This document shows positions 1-5,880 of a DNA stretch of 10,162 nt, one piece after another. Position numbers and translations under genes: made by a program. The notes beneath the pieces were generated by a model. That model was not told the DNA's origin and did no database searches. It saw only the letters and a list, made by a program, of their open reading frames with translations. Source of the DNA: Bacteroidales bacterium. Its GTDB lineage: Bacteria > Bacteroidota > Bacteroidia > Bacteroidales > DTU049. Position 1 is the stretch's first letter, and each line of letters opens with the position of its first letter. The DNA lies in contig JAHDSP010000116.1 in NCBI GenBank assembly GCA_018432645.1, forward strand, positions 1 through 10,162, in the 5' to 3' direction.

Positions 1-123
1 AAAGGGTTGTACTATAAAAGAACGGAGGAACAATATATCACAAAAGCAACTATCATTTTCTTGTTTACACTAAGCGAGTTAAAAAGAAAAAGAGTTCCTC
101 AAAAGTCGCTAAAACAGTGTTAA
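1..123 (+). CDS. Possible C-terminal tail of an upstream gene (partial)
   Basis: An uninterrupted frame runs from the first base of the window to a TAA at 121-123, giving 40 codons with no internal ATG. The predicted tail has a hydrophobic stretch (around IIFLF) followed by a basic segment (LKRKRVPQKS). It looks more like coding than random AT-rich sequence. I do not recognise the family. The frame stops 32 bases before the recombinase start, a spacing that would suit an upstream gene in the same element. It may equally be a chance open frame, since AT-rich DNA of this length can stay open by accident. No promoter for the recombinase is evident between the stop and position 155. Confidence 0.3.
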   Translation, partial: KGLYYKRTEEQYITKATIIFLFTLSELKRKRVPQKSLKQC

Positions 124-155
124 ATCAAGAGAATATTGCTGAAAGGAGGTAAACA

Positions 156-1985
156 ATGAATACTAAGCTGACTATCCTCTATGAGAGGTTAAGCCGAGAA
201 GACGAACGAGAAACAGAAAGCATCTCCATTGAAAATCAAAAGGCATTTTTAGAAGATTATGCAACCCAAAACGGATTTACAAACTTACTCCACTTAACAG
301 ATGATGGATGGAGTGGAACGAGGTGGGATAGACCAAGTTATCTAAGACTTATTGAAGAAGTTGAGCGTGGAAATGTAGCAAACTGCATAGTCAAAGATAT
401 GTCAAGGATTGGACGTGACCACTTGCGTGTAGGACTTCTGTTAGAGCAGTTTAGAGAGAGTGGGGTTCGCTTTATTGCTGTTAATGATAATGTCGATACT
501 GACAAGGGAATGGACGATTTTACACCCTTTAGAAATATCATAAATGAATGGGTAGCAAGAGATACAAGTCGAAAAATACGTACCATCTTTAACGCAAGAA
601 CAGCACAAGGAAAGCACGTTACAGGTGCATTGCCCTATGGCTATCTACACGACCCTAACGACCGTCAAAATTGGCTTTTGGATGAAGTGGCTGCACCAAT
701 AGTCAAACGCATTTATAAGAGCATTATCGAGGGTAAAACAATAGCTAAAATTGCAGAGGAATTGACCAAAGAAAAAGTTCTTTGTCCTAATGCTCACTGG
801 CAAAATATAAATGAAGCTACAAGTAAGGGTAGACCGAGTGCAGACCCATATAAATGGTCGTCTGCTACTATTGTCACAATAACAGCCAAGCAAGAATATA
901 TGGGTTGGAAAGTGCTAAACAAGACCACAAAAGAAAATTATAAGGCAAAACGAAAGCCTACTCCGAAAGAAGATCTAATCATCTTCAAAGATATGCACCC
1001 AGTCATCATTGATGAAGAAATGTGGAATGTTGTACAAAGGCTTAGAGAAACCAAACGAAGTACAAGTAAACTTGATGGAAAACCAAATCCGTTAACTGGA
1101 GTATTGTATTGTGCTGATTGTGGGCAAAAAATGTATCACAAAAAAGGTAGTACAGGTAGAGAAAATCAACCACATCATGAATATGTGTGTTCAAGTTATA
1201 GGCACTACTCACGCACTTGCACTTGCCACTATATCCGAGTGCCAGTTGTAGAAGATTTAATACTTAGAACGATACAGCAAGTTAGCAAATATGTAAATGA
1301 AAATGAAGAAGAATTTATCGCAAAAGTCCATGAAAATGCAGTCATCATAGGAGAAGAAACCATAAAGGCAAATCGTAAAAAGATAACAACTTCAAAACGT
1401 AGACGAGAGGAAATAAGTGGCTTAGTAAAAAAACTTTATGAAACCTATGCAACAGGAAAAATCTCCGAAGAACACTTTACGGAACTGATTAATGCTTATT
1501 CAAATGAACAACAAAATATTGATGCTGAAACAGAACTATTAAATGCTGAAATCAAAAAATTCAATACAGAAAGCGTGAAAGCTGATAAGTTTATAGACCT
1601 TGTAAAAAGGCATACAGAACTTGCAGAGTTTACTCCACTTCTACTCAATGAATTTATTGAAAAAGTTGTTGTCTATGAGCCAGTAAAAGAAAATGGAAAA
1701 CGAAATCAAAGGGTTGATATTTATCTTAATTTCATAGGGCAGTTTACACATCCAATAACAGAAGAACTACCACAAGAACAACCTAAAAAAGGTTCAAGAG
1801 GTAGAAAATTACGTCACGAAATGACAGAGGAAGAAATACAAAAAGAACGTGAACGTGACAGAGAGCGTTATGCAAGAAAGGTGGCTGATAAAAAGGCAAA
1901 AGAACAAGCTGAGAGATTAGCAATTTTGCAAGGCACAAAATATGAGATTAAAATAAGTGAAGAACAAATCAATAAAGGAGCGTGA
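156..1985 (+). CDS. Large serine recombinase (TnpX/TndX-type site-specific recombinase)
   Basis: This 609-residue protein probably excises and inserts the element through a covalent phosphoserine intermediate. Residues 6 to about 150 form the resolvase domain. The motif YERLSRED carries the likely nucleophile Ser13 and catalytic Arg11, and SRIGRD supplies Arg84 and Arg87. A recombinase domain follows (about 157-300). Next come a zinc ribbon (Cys319, Cys322, Cys345 and Cys355 or Cys357) and a long charged helical region (about 400-475), the usual coiled coil of large serine integrases. The C-terminus (about 545-590) is a strongly charged Arg/Lys/Glu tail. The length lies between TndX (about 530) and TnpX (about 700). 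A strong AAAGGAGG site just upstream of the ATG supports this start. TnpV follows after a 5-base gap, which fits Tn4451-type organisation. All key catalytic residues are present, so activity is likely. The target site and element ends are not evident. Confidence 0.95.
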   Translation: MNTKLTILYERLSREDERETESISIENQKAFLEDYATQNGFTNLLHLTDDGWSGTRWDRPSYLRLIEEVERGNVANCIVKDMSRIGRDHLRVGLLLEQFRESGVRFIAVNDNVDTDKGMDDFTPFRNIINEWVARDTSRKIRTIFNARTAQGKHVTGALPYGYLHDPNDRQNWLLDEVAAPIVKRIYKSIIEGKTIAKIAEELTKEKVLCPNAHWQNINEATSKGRPSADPYKWSSATIVTITAKQEYMGWKVLNKTTKENYKAKRKPTPKEDLIIFKDMHPVIIDEEMWNVVQRLRETKRSTSKLDGKPNPLTGVLYCADCGQKMYHKKGSTGRENQPHHEYVCSSYRHYSRTCTCHYIRVPVVEDLILRTIQQVSKYVNENEEEFIAKVHENAVIIGEETIKANRKKITTSKRRREEISGLVKKLYETYATGKISEEHFTELINAYSNEQQNIDAETELLNAEIKKFNTESVKADKFIDLVKRHTELAEFTPLLLNEFIEKVVVYEPVKENGKRNQRVDIYLNFIGQFTHPITEELPQEQPKKGSRGRKLRHEMTEEEIQKERERDRERYARKVADKKAKEQAERLAILQGTKYEIKISEEQINKGA

Positions 1986-1990
1986 GCTAA

Positions 1991-2380
1991 ATGGCACAAA
2001 GCATATTTGAAAAAAATGGTGGCAAGTACATCAAGGTTGGTGATTACTATGTCCCAGACTTAGGGCAGTTTGATGAAGATACCGAGCCAGTAGATGAAAG
2101 AGTTATCGGCAAATACGGAAGCCTTCGCCGAACATTTTTAGAAGAACATAGACCTGCAATTTATACAAAACTACTTTACAGTTTTGAACTTGATACACAC
2201 TTAAAAGATGTCAACGAAGAAGCACAAAACCTAATTGATAAACTTCTACCCCAGTATAAAAAACAGCAAGGTGTTACCGAAGAATTAAAGGCACAAAATC
2301 AGCTACTTTGGGTAGGAAAAGTAAATAACATTATCGCACAAATTGAAGAAATCATATACAGAGAAATTGTATATGTATAA
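1991..2380 (+). CDS. tnpV: Transposon-encoded protein TnpV
   Basis: This 129-residue protein resembles TnpV, named from Tn4451 and common beside large serine recombinases in Firmicutes elements. The N-terminus repeats aromatic and glycine residues (FEKNGGKYIKVGDYYVPD). The family-like segment GKYGSLRRTFLEEHRP follows, and the rest is helical with a C-terminal charged helix. There is no signal peptide or membrane segment. Its biochemical role is not established; a small accessory or regulatory DNA-binding role in recombination is only a guess. It starts five bases after the recombinase stop, and its AAAGGAG site lies inside the end of the recombinase gene, so the two are probably co-transcribed and translationally linked. 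A terminator follows directly, which suggests that the recombinase-tnpV pair forms one unit. Confidence 0.85.
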   Translation: MAQSIFEKNGGKYIKVGDYYVPDLGQFDEDTEPVDERVIGKYGSLRRTFLEEHRPAIYTKLLYSFELDTHLKDVNEEAQNLIDKLLPQYKKQQGVTEELKAQNQLLWVGKVNNIIAQIEEIIYREIVYV

Positions 2381-2390
2381 CTTAGGATTT

Positions 2391-2425
2391 AAGACGGAGC
2401 AAGTAATATTGTTTCCGTCTTTTTT
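2391..2425 (+). terminator. Rho-independent terminator after tnpV
   Basis: AAGACGGA (2391-2398) pairs perfectly with TCCGTCTT (2414-2421). The stem extends inward with GCAA (2399-2402) against TTGT (2409-2412) around one bulged base, leaving a 6-base loop. A run of six T (2420-2425) follows. It sits 10 bases after the tnpV stop and separates the recombination genes from the mobilization genes. Confidence 0.85.
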
Positions 2426-2469
2426 CATATAAAAAATCAAATCAAAAACTTAAAAAGGAGCATTTAATT

Positions 2470-2778
2470 ATGGCAAAGAAAACACTGGTAGAGCAAATTA
2501 AAGATACGCAAATCGAACTTGAGAAAGTGAGAGCAGAAAAGAAACAAAAGGAAAATCAATTAGCTAAAATCCAAAAGCAAGAACGAGAAAAAGAACACAG
2601 AGTACGCACACGCAGACTAATTCAAAAAGGTGCAGTTTTGGAAAGTGTTGATCCGAACCTTGCACAGCTTAATGAAGAACAATTAAAGGCTTGTTTAAGA
2701 GAAATCTTTTCAAACCACACAGTGCAAGAGGTGGCAAAAAATCATCTACTATCACAGCAAGAGGTAGACACGCCATAA
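2470..2778 (+). CDS. DUF3847-type small coiled-coil protein of the mobilization region
   Basis: This 102-residue, highly charged protein has a strongly helical N-terminal half (about residues 8-50, heptad-rich with many Lys, Glu and Gln) that should form a coiled coil. A basic stretch (RVRTRRLIQKG) and a short helical C-terminal part follow. It matches my recollection of the DUF3847 family, usually encoded just upstream of MobA/MobL relaxases in Gram-positive mobile elements. The function of the family is not established. Its position next to oriT and its basic, coiled-coil character make an accessory oriT-binding role plausible, but that is inference. An AAAAGGAG site about 9 bases before the ATG supports the start. 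Its stop codon lies immediately before the first oriT hairpin. Confidence 0.8.
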   Translation: MAKKTLVEQIKDTQIELEKVRAEKKQKENQLAKIQKQEREKEHRVRTRRLIQKGAVLESVDPNLAQLNEEQLKACLREIFSNHTVQEVAKNHLLSQQEVDTP

Positions 2779-2780
2779 CT

Positions 2781-2822
2781 CCCTTGTTAGCAAGGGCGCA
2801 CTTATACACCATTAAAATGGTG
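2781..2822 (-). other. Origin of transfer (oriT) core with nic site and flanking inverted repeats
   Basis: Read on the minus strand, 2806-2792 is TATAAGTGCGCCCTT. This matches, from memory, the nic core shared by RSF1010-like and pSK41/pGO1-like MOBQ systems. By analogy the nick falls between G and C in GTGCG/CCCTT, that is between 2797 and 2796. Directly 5' of it on that strand is an inverted repeat, CACCAT (2807-2812) with ATGGTG (2817-2822), in the place such systems carry the relaxase-binding hairpin. On the other side, CCCTTG (2781-2786) and CAAGGG (2791-2796) form a second perfect 6-bp hairpin with a 4-base loop that abuts the nick. The site lies between the DUF3847-type gene and the relaxase gene, the usual place. 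With this polarity the left part of the window would enter the recipient first and the relaxase gene last. The exact nick is inferred. Confidence 0.85.
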
Positions 2823-2841
2823 CGTGCGTTCTGCGAAGCAA

Positions 2842-2860
2842 TGGGGAGCTACTCTCCCCA
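2842..2860. repeat. Inverted repeat in the oriT-relaxase intergenic region
   Basis: TGGGGAG (2842-2848) and CTCCCCA (2854-2860) form a perfect 7-bp, GC-rich hairpin with a 5-base loop. No T-run follows, so it does not look like a terminator. It may be a protein-binding or DNA-folding element of the transfer origin, or an mRNA structure in the relaxase leader. Confidence 0.6.
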
Positions 2861-2887
2861 AACCCCTTGTGTACTTCACGAAACTGG

Positions 2888-2907
2888 CTACACCTTGCGA
2901 GGTGTAG
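2888..2907. repeat. Inverted repeat upstream of the relaxase gene
   Basis: CTACACCT (2888-2895) and AGGTGTAG (2900-2907) form a perfect 8-bp hairpin with a TGCG loop. It ends about 27 bases before the relaxase ribosome binding site. The following bases (TCATTTTCAT) make a weak T-tract, so attenuation of relaxase transcription is possible but not clear. It could also be a binding site used to autoregulate the mob operon. Confidence 0.6.
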
Positions 2908-2946
2908 TCATTTTCATAAAGTTTAATAAAATCGAAAGGAGCAGTT

Positions 2947-4401
2947 ATGGCAATATTTCATTGTGATATTAAAGTAATAAGTCGAGGGAAAAGCAAGTCT
3001 GCTGTTGCTTCATCTGCATATCGAAGTGGCACGAAAATGACAAACGAATATGATGGAGAAATTCACGACTACACACGCAAAGGTGGTATTCATTCCAGTG
3101 CAATTCTTTTGCCCTCTCACGCACCTAAAGAGTATGCAGACCGTAGCACTTTATGGAACGCTGTCGAGATGATAGAAAAGCAACATAACTCACAGCTTGC
3201 AAGAGAAATTGAAGTATCAATACCGAAAGAAATACCCTCACATCTATGGCAAAGAATGATGATAGATTTTTGCAATACTAACTTTGTAAAGCAAGGTATG
3301 ATTGCTGATTTATCCGTTCATAACAAAGACCCTAATAACCCACATTGTCACATAATGTTGACTATGCGACCTATTAAAGAAAATGGTAAATGGGGAGCAA
3401 AATCACGCAAGGAATATGTACTTGATGATAATGGTAATCGCATTAAACTTGCAAGTGGAAATTGGAAGTCAACAAAGGTTGATACAATGGATTGGAACAG
3501 CCAAGACAACGCAGAACTATGGCGAACAAACTGGAGTGAGCATTGCAATCTCTATCTTGAAAATTTAGGGCATACAGAACGCATAGATCACCGAAGTTAT
3601 GAAAGGCAAGGCATTGATAAAATTCCTCAAATTCATTTAGGTGTTTCAGCTTCACAAATGGAGCAGAAAGGCATTAAGACGGATAGAGGAAATCGCAATC
3701 GAGAAATCTTAAACGACAATAAGCAAATGAAGATTTTAAGGGCGAGAATAACAAGGCTGATGAAGTGGCAACGAGAGCTTGAAGCACAGCCACTTGATAT
3801 AGCGAAAGCAGAGATAAAGACTTCTGTTTTAGGTAAACTATATGCAAATAAAGATGTAGTAAAAAATCAAAATAAGACTGTTCGTAACCTCAAAGCAGAT
3901 AACAAAGTTCACAACTTTATGCAGACACATAACATTGAAACAATGGCTGATTTTAGTGCAAAGGTTGTTGACCTTAATACAAGTTTTTACGAACTCAAAA
4001 AGCTATCTAAGGCAAACAATACTGCCATTGCTGATATGGATAATAGGCTTAAACTTTGGAGCGAATACGAGCCATTAAAGAAATATATTTTCAAGTATAA
4101 TGAGTTAAATTCTAAAGATAAAAAAGCTTTTATCACAAAGTATCGTGACAAGTTTAATCGTTATGATGAACTGCAAAAAGTATGGAAAGAAATTGAAGCC
4201 ACCGAGGGTAAAGTTACACCTAAACAGTGGCAAAAAACACACTCTACACTCATTGATGATAACAAACTTTGCGAATGGAAAATGAAAGCCTTGAAAGAAG
4301 AAATCGGCACAGCAGAGCGAATACAAAAGTTGCTTGATGAAGAAGTTAAAGAGCAAAACCAAGCAAAAGATAAAAAGCGTGTAACGGAAAATGAGTTATA
4401 A
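2947..4401 (+). CDS. MobA/MobL-family relaxase (MOBQ type)
   Basis: This 484-residue relaxase should nick one strand at oriT, stay covalently attached, and pilot the strand through a conjugation channel supplied by another element. The N-terminal relaxase domain covers about residues 1-230. Tyr25 in SSAYRSG is the likely catalytic tyrosine. The metal-binding histidine motif HNKDPNNPHCH supplies His125, His133 and His135. The family segment DHRSYERQGID (from residue 214) is followed by a conserved P..HLG. The remaining half is helical and charged with no recognisable helicase or primase domain. AAAGGAG at 2935-2941 sets the start, six bases before the ATG. The oriT core lies about 125 bases upstream. 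The length and motifs suggest an intact gene. No coupling protein or type IV secretion gene is visible, so it probably mobilizes with outside help. Confidence 0.93.
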   Translation: MAIFHCDIKVISRGKSKSAVASSAYRSGTKMTNEYDGEIHDYTRKGGIHSSAILLPSHAPKEYADRSTLWNAVEMIEKQHNSQLAREIEVSIPKEIPSHLWQRMMIDFCNTNFVKQGMIADLSVHNKDPNNPHCHIMLTMRPIKENGKWGAKSRKEYVLDDNGNRIKLASGNWKSTKVDTMDWNSQDNAELWRTNWSEHCNLYLENLGHTERIDHRSYERQGIDKIPQIHLGVSASQMEQKGIKTDRGNRNREILNDNKQMKILRARITRLMKWQRELEAQPLDIAKAEIKTSVLGKLYANKDVVKNQNKTVRNLKADNKVHNFMQTHNIETMADFSAKVVDLNTSFYELKKLSKANNTAIADMDNRLKLWSEYEPLKKYIFKYNELNSKDKKAFITKYRDKFNRYDELQKVWKEIEATEGKVTPKQWQKTHSTLIDDNKLCEWKMKALKEEIGTAERIQKLLDEEVKEQNQAKDKKRVTENEL

Positions 4402-4430
4402 AAACATACAAATATTGGGTAATTTAGCAA

Positions 4431-4460
4431 TAGACTTTTTGTATAAATGCATGATATAAT
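4431..4460 (+). promoter_or_regulatory. Promoter driving a short orphan transcript
   Basis: A perfect TATAAT (4455-4460) is preceded by TG one base upstream, an extended -10 arrangement. TAGACT (4431-4436) lies 18 bases further upstream and is a fair -35. Transcription would start near 4467. Only about 75 bases separate that point from a strong terminator, and the intervening sequence contains no credible ORF with a ribosome binding site. Confidence 0.6.
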
Positions 4461-4466
4461 AGTTAA

Positions 4467-4541
4467 ATCAAAACCACATCATTAAGATGTGAGATTATTT
4501 ATATACACTTTAGCAGGCTTGAAATATAGCCTGCTATTTTT
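4467..4541 (+). ncRNA. Candidate small RNA or leader RNA of about 75 nt
   Basis: Between the predicted start near 4467 and the T-run ending at 4541 the transcript would contain two hairpins. The first pairs CACATC (4475-4480) with GATGTG (4486-4491) around a 5-base loop. The second is the terminator at 4511-4541. An ATG in the first hairpin is followed at once by TGA, so no leader peptide is evident. It could be a regulatory small RNA, or the transcription attenuator of a gene that once occupied this cargo site, or simply a promoter-like sequence followed by the terminator of the mob operon. No alternative antiterminator pairing of the terminator arm was found. The RNA is inferred from DNA signals only. 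Confidence 0.35.
4511..4541 (+). terminator. Rho-independent terminator upstream of the tetR operon
   Basis: TAGCAGGC (4511-4518) pairs perfectly with GCCTGCTA (4529-4536), with one further T-A pair inward and an 8-base loop, followed by five T (4537-4541). It would stop transcripts from the relaxase gene and from the short promoter at 4431-4460, insulating the cargo operon. Confidence 0.85.
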
Positions 4542-4576
4542 ATATTGCAATGAATTTAAAAAAATGTCGAAAACTA

Positions 4577-4592
4577 TTGACCGATTGGTCAA
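4577..4592. promoter_or_regulatory. TetR-type operator 1
   Basis: TTGACCGATTGGTCAA is a 16-bp imperfect palindrome whose six-base arms TTGACC and GGTCAA are perfect inverted repeats around GATT. It covers the -35 of the operon promoter. Palindromes of this size just upstream of a tetR gene are typical autoregulatory operators. Confidence 0.85.
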
Positions 4593-4605
4593 TGTGTGTT
4601 ATTAT
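4577..4605 (+). promoter_or_regulatory. Promoter of the tetR-kinase-like-antiporter operon
   Basis: TTGACC (4577-4582) and TATTAT (4600-4605) each match the vegetative consensus at five of six positions and are spaced by 17 bases. The -35 lies inside the first palindromic operator. The predicted start near 4612 lies inside the second. Bound repressor would therefore block both polymerase binding and start-site melting. Confidence 0.75.
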
Positions 4606-4609
4606 ATTA

Positions 4610-4625
4610 TTGACCAATCGGTCAA
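4610..4625. promoter_or_regulatory. TetR-type operator 2
   Basis: TTGACCAATCGGTCAA is the exact reverse complement of operator 1, with its centre 33 bp downstream, close to three helical turns. It covers the predicted transcription start and lies just before the tetR ribosome binding site. The spacing would place two repressor dimers on roughly the same face of the DNA. Confidence 0.85.
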
Positions 4626-4646
4626 AAATATAATAAGGAGGTTTTT

Positions 4647-5255
4647 ATGAAAGTAAAAGATCCGACATCAGAAACAGCTATAAAGCTAATCCAAAGTGCA
4701 ACAGAGTTATTTAATGATTTTGGATATACTGGAACATCTATAAATGATATAGCAAAAAAATCTAAACTTTCAAAAGGTATACTGTACCATTATTTTCAAA
4801 GCAAAGATGATGTGTATTTGTTTTGTTTAAGCGAATGTATAAATAATTTTGTTGATTTTATGGAGAGAAATATATCAAAGATATCACTTAGTAAAGAAAC
4901 AATGATTAGGGTTGTAGAGCTAAGATTTGTTTTTTTCGATGAAAATCCACAATATAAGAATTTGTTTCACAACATCATATCCGGTAAACCAACACACCTT
5001 TCAAAAGAAATATCAGAAATACGACAGGTTTTAACAGAAAATAATATTAGCTGGATTAAGTTAATTCTAACAGAAATTAATTTAGGTAAAGATGTATTAG
5101 AGAGTGATGTTAGTTTGTTTATTTCTATACTGCAAAATAGTTCAACATTTTTGCTGGACGCTGAAAGTGATAAGAAATACCGGCAAGATATGATAAATTC
5201 GATAGTTAGACTAACAATCATTTTTTTAAATGGATTAAGAGAGGATTTAATTTAA
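4647..5255 (+). CDS. TetR/AcrR-family transcriptional repressor
   Basis: This 202-residue protein has the usual TetR-family length. The N-terminal DNA-binding domain covers about residues 10-57. Its helix-turn-helix is seen in TSINDIAKKSKLSKGILYHYF (about 30-50), followed by QSKDDVY, the typical end of the domain. The C-terminal part is helical and variable and should form the ligand-binding and dimerization domain; its ligand cannot be predicted. AAGGAGG at 4635-4641 sets the start. It is the first gene of the cargo operon, and two matched palindromic operators sit in its own promoter, so it probably represses itself, the kinase-like gene and the antiporter until a ligand releases it. This is a classic layout for inducible efflux or stress resistance. 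Confidence 0.93.
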   Translation: MKVKDPTSETAIKLIQSATELFNDFGYTGTSINDIAKKSKLSKGILYHYFQSKDDVYLFCLSECINNFVDFMERNISKISLSKETMIRVVELRFVFFDENPQYKNLFHNIISGKPTHLSKEISEIRQVLTENNISWIKLILTEINLGKDVLESDVSLFISILQNSSTFLLDAESDKKYRQDMINSIVRLTIIFLNGLREDLI

Positions 5256-5267
5256 AGGAGATTTTTA

Positions 5268-5879
5268 ATGAAATATATAATTACAATAGGTAGAGAACAT
5301 GGAAGTGGTGGTAGAGAGATTGGTTATAAATTAGCCGAAGAATTTGGTATACCATTTTATGATAGCGAGCTTGTAAACAGAATTTGTAAAGAAAAAGGAA
5401 TATCTGAAGAGTTTTTTTCTGAATATGATGAGAAAAAAGGCAGTTTGATTTATTCGCTGATTATGGATTTATATGCAAAAGAAGCTAACGTAATCGAAAA
5501 TACTTCTTTAGAGCAAAAGTTATTCAATATTCAAAGAGATGTAATAAATGACATTGCAGATGAGGGTGCTTGCGTAATTGTTGGTAGATGTGCTGATCAC
5601 ATTTTGAAGGATAGAGAAAACACAATAAGTATTTTTATTTCAGCCGACACAGATAGTAAAATTCAGCGTGTTAGTACTAGGAATAAACTTAATGCACAAG
5701 ATGCTAAAAAGAAAATGAAATTCACTGATAATAAGCGTAAAAATTACTACAACTATTATACAAGCAAAAAATGGGGTTCTTCATATTGTTATGATTTTTG
5801 TATTAAGAGTAACAAACTTGGGATAGAACAAACAGTTTCTACGTTAAAAAATATGATTGATTTTTTGGAAAGAGGATAA
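5268..5879 (+). CDS. Cytidylate-kinase-like family protein
   Basis: This 203-residue protein resembles the cytidylate kinase-like family (the Cytidylate_kin2 type), a P-loop nucleoside monophosphate kinase relative. The N-terminus IITIGREHGSGGREIG (residues 4-19) is the family's atypical phosphate-binding loop, which lacks the canonical GK[ST] lysine. LAEEFGIPFYDSELV follows. A second conserved segment, CVIVGRCADHIL (102-113), and the lid-like stretch NKRKNYYNYYTSKKWG (155-170) also fit the family. There is no membrane segment or signal peptide. Substrate and activity are unproven; a regulatory or sensing role is possible. AAAGGAG overlaps the tetR stop codon, with 12 bases between the genes, and the antiporter follows one base after its own stop. 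It is clearly part of the same operon, which suggests functional coupling to transport (inference). Confidence 0.85.
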   Translation: MKYIITIGREHGSGGREIGYKLAEEFGIPFYDSELVNRICKEKGISEEFFSEYDEKKGSLIYSLIMDLYAKEANVIENTSLEQKLFNIQRDVINDIADEGACVIVGRCADHILKDRENTISIFISADTDSKIQRVSTRNKLNAQDAKKKMKFTDNKRKNYYNYYTSKKWGSSYCYDFCIKSNKLGIEQTVSTLKNMIDFLERG

Positions 5880-5880
5880 A

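Noticed and set aside
2691..2966. 91-codon ORF spanning the oriT region on the + strand
   Set aside because: It overlaps the end of the DUF3847-type gene in another frame, runs through the oriT hairpins and into the relaxase start, and has no family resemblance.
4105..4430. Two overlapping minus-strand ORFs over the 3' end of the relaxase gene
   Set aside because: Cys/Phe-rich translations typical of the complement of Lys/Glu-rich coding DNA; no ribosome binding site or family match.
5857..5880. Longer antiporter start using TTG at 5857
   Set aside because: It would overlap the kinase-like gene by 23 bases and adds a charged stretch before the first membrane segment; the ATG at 5881 has a well-placed ribosome binding site.
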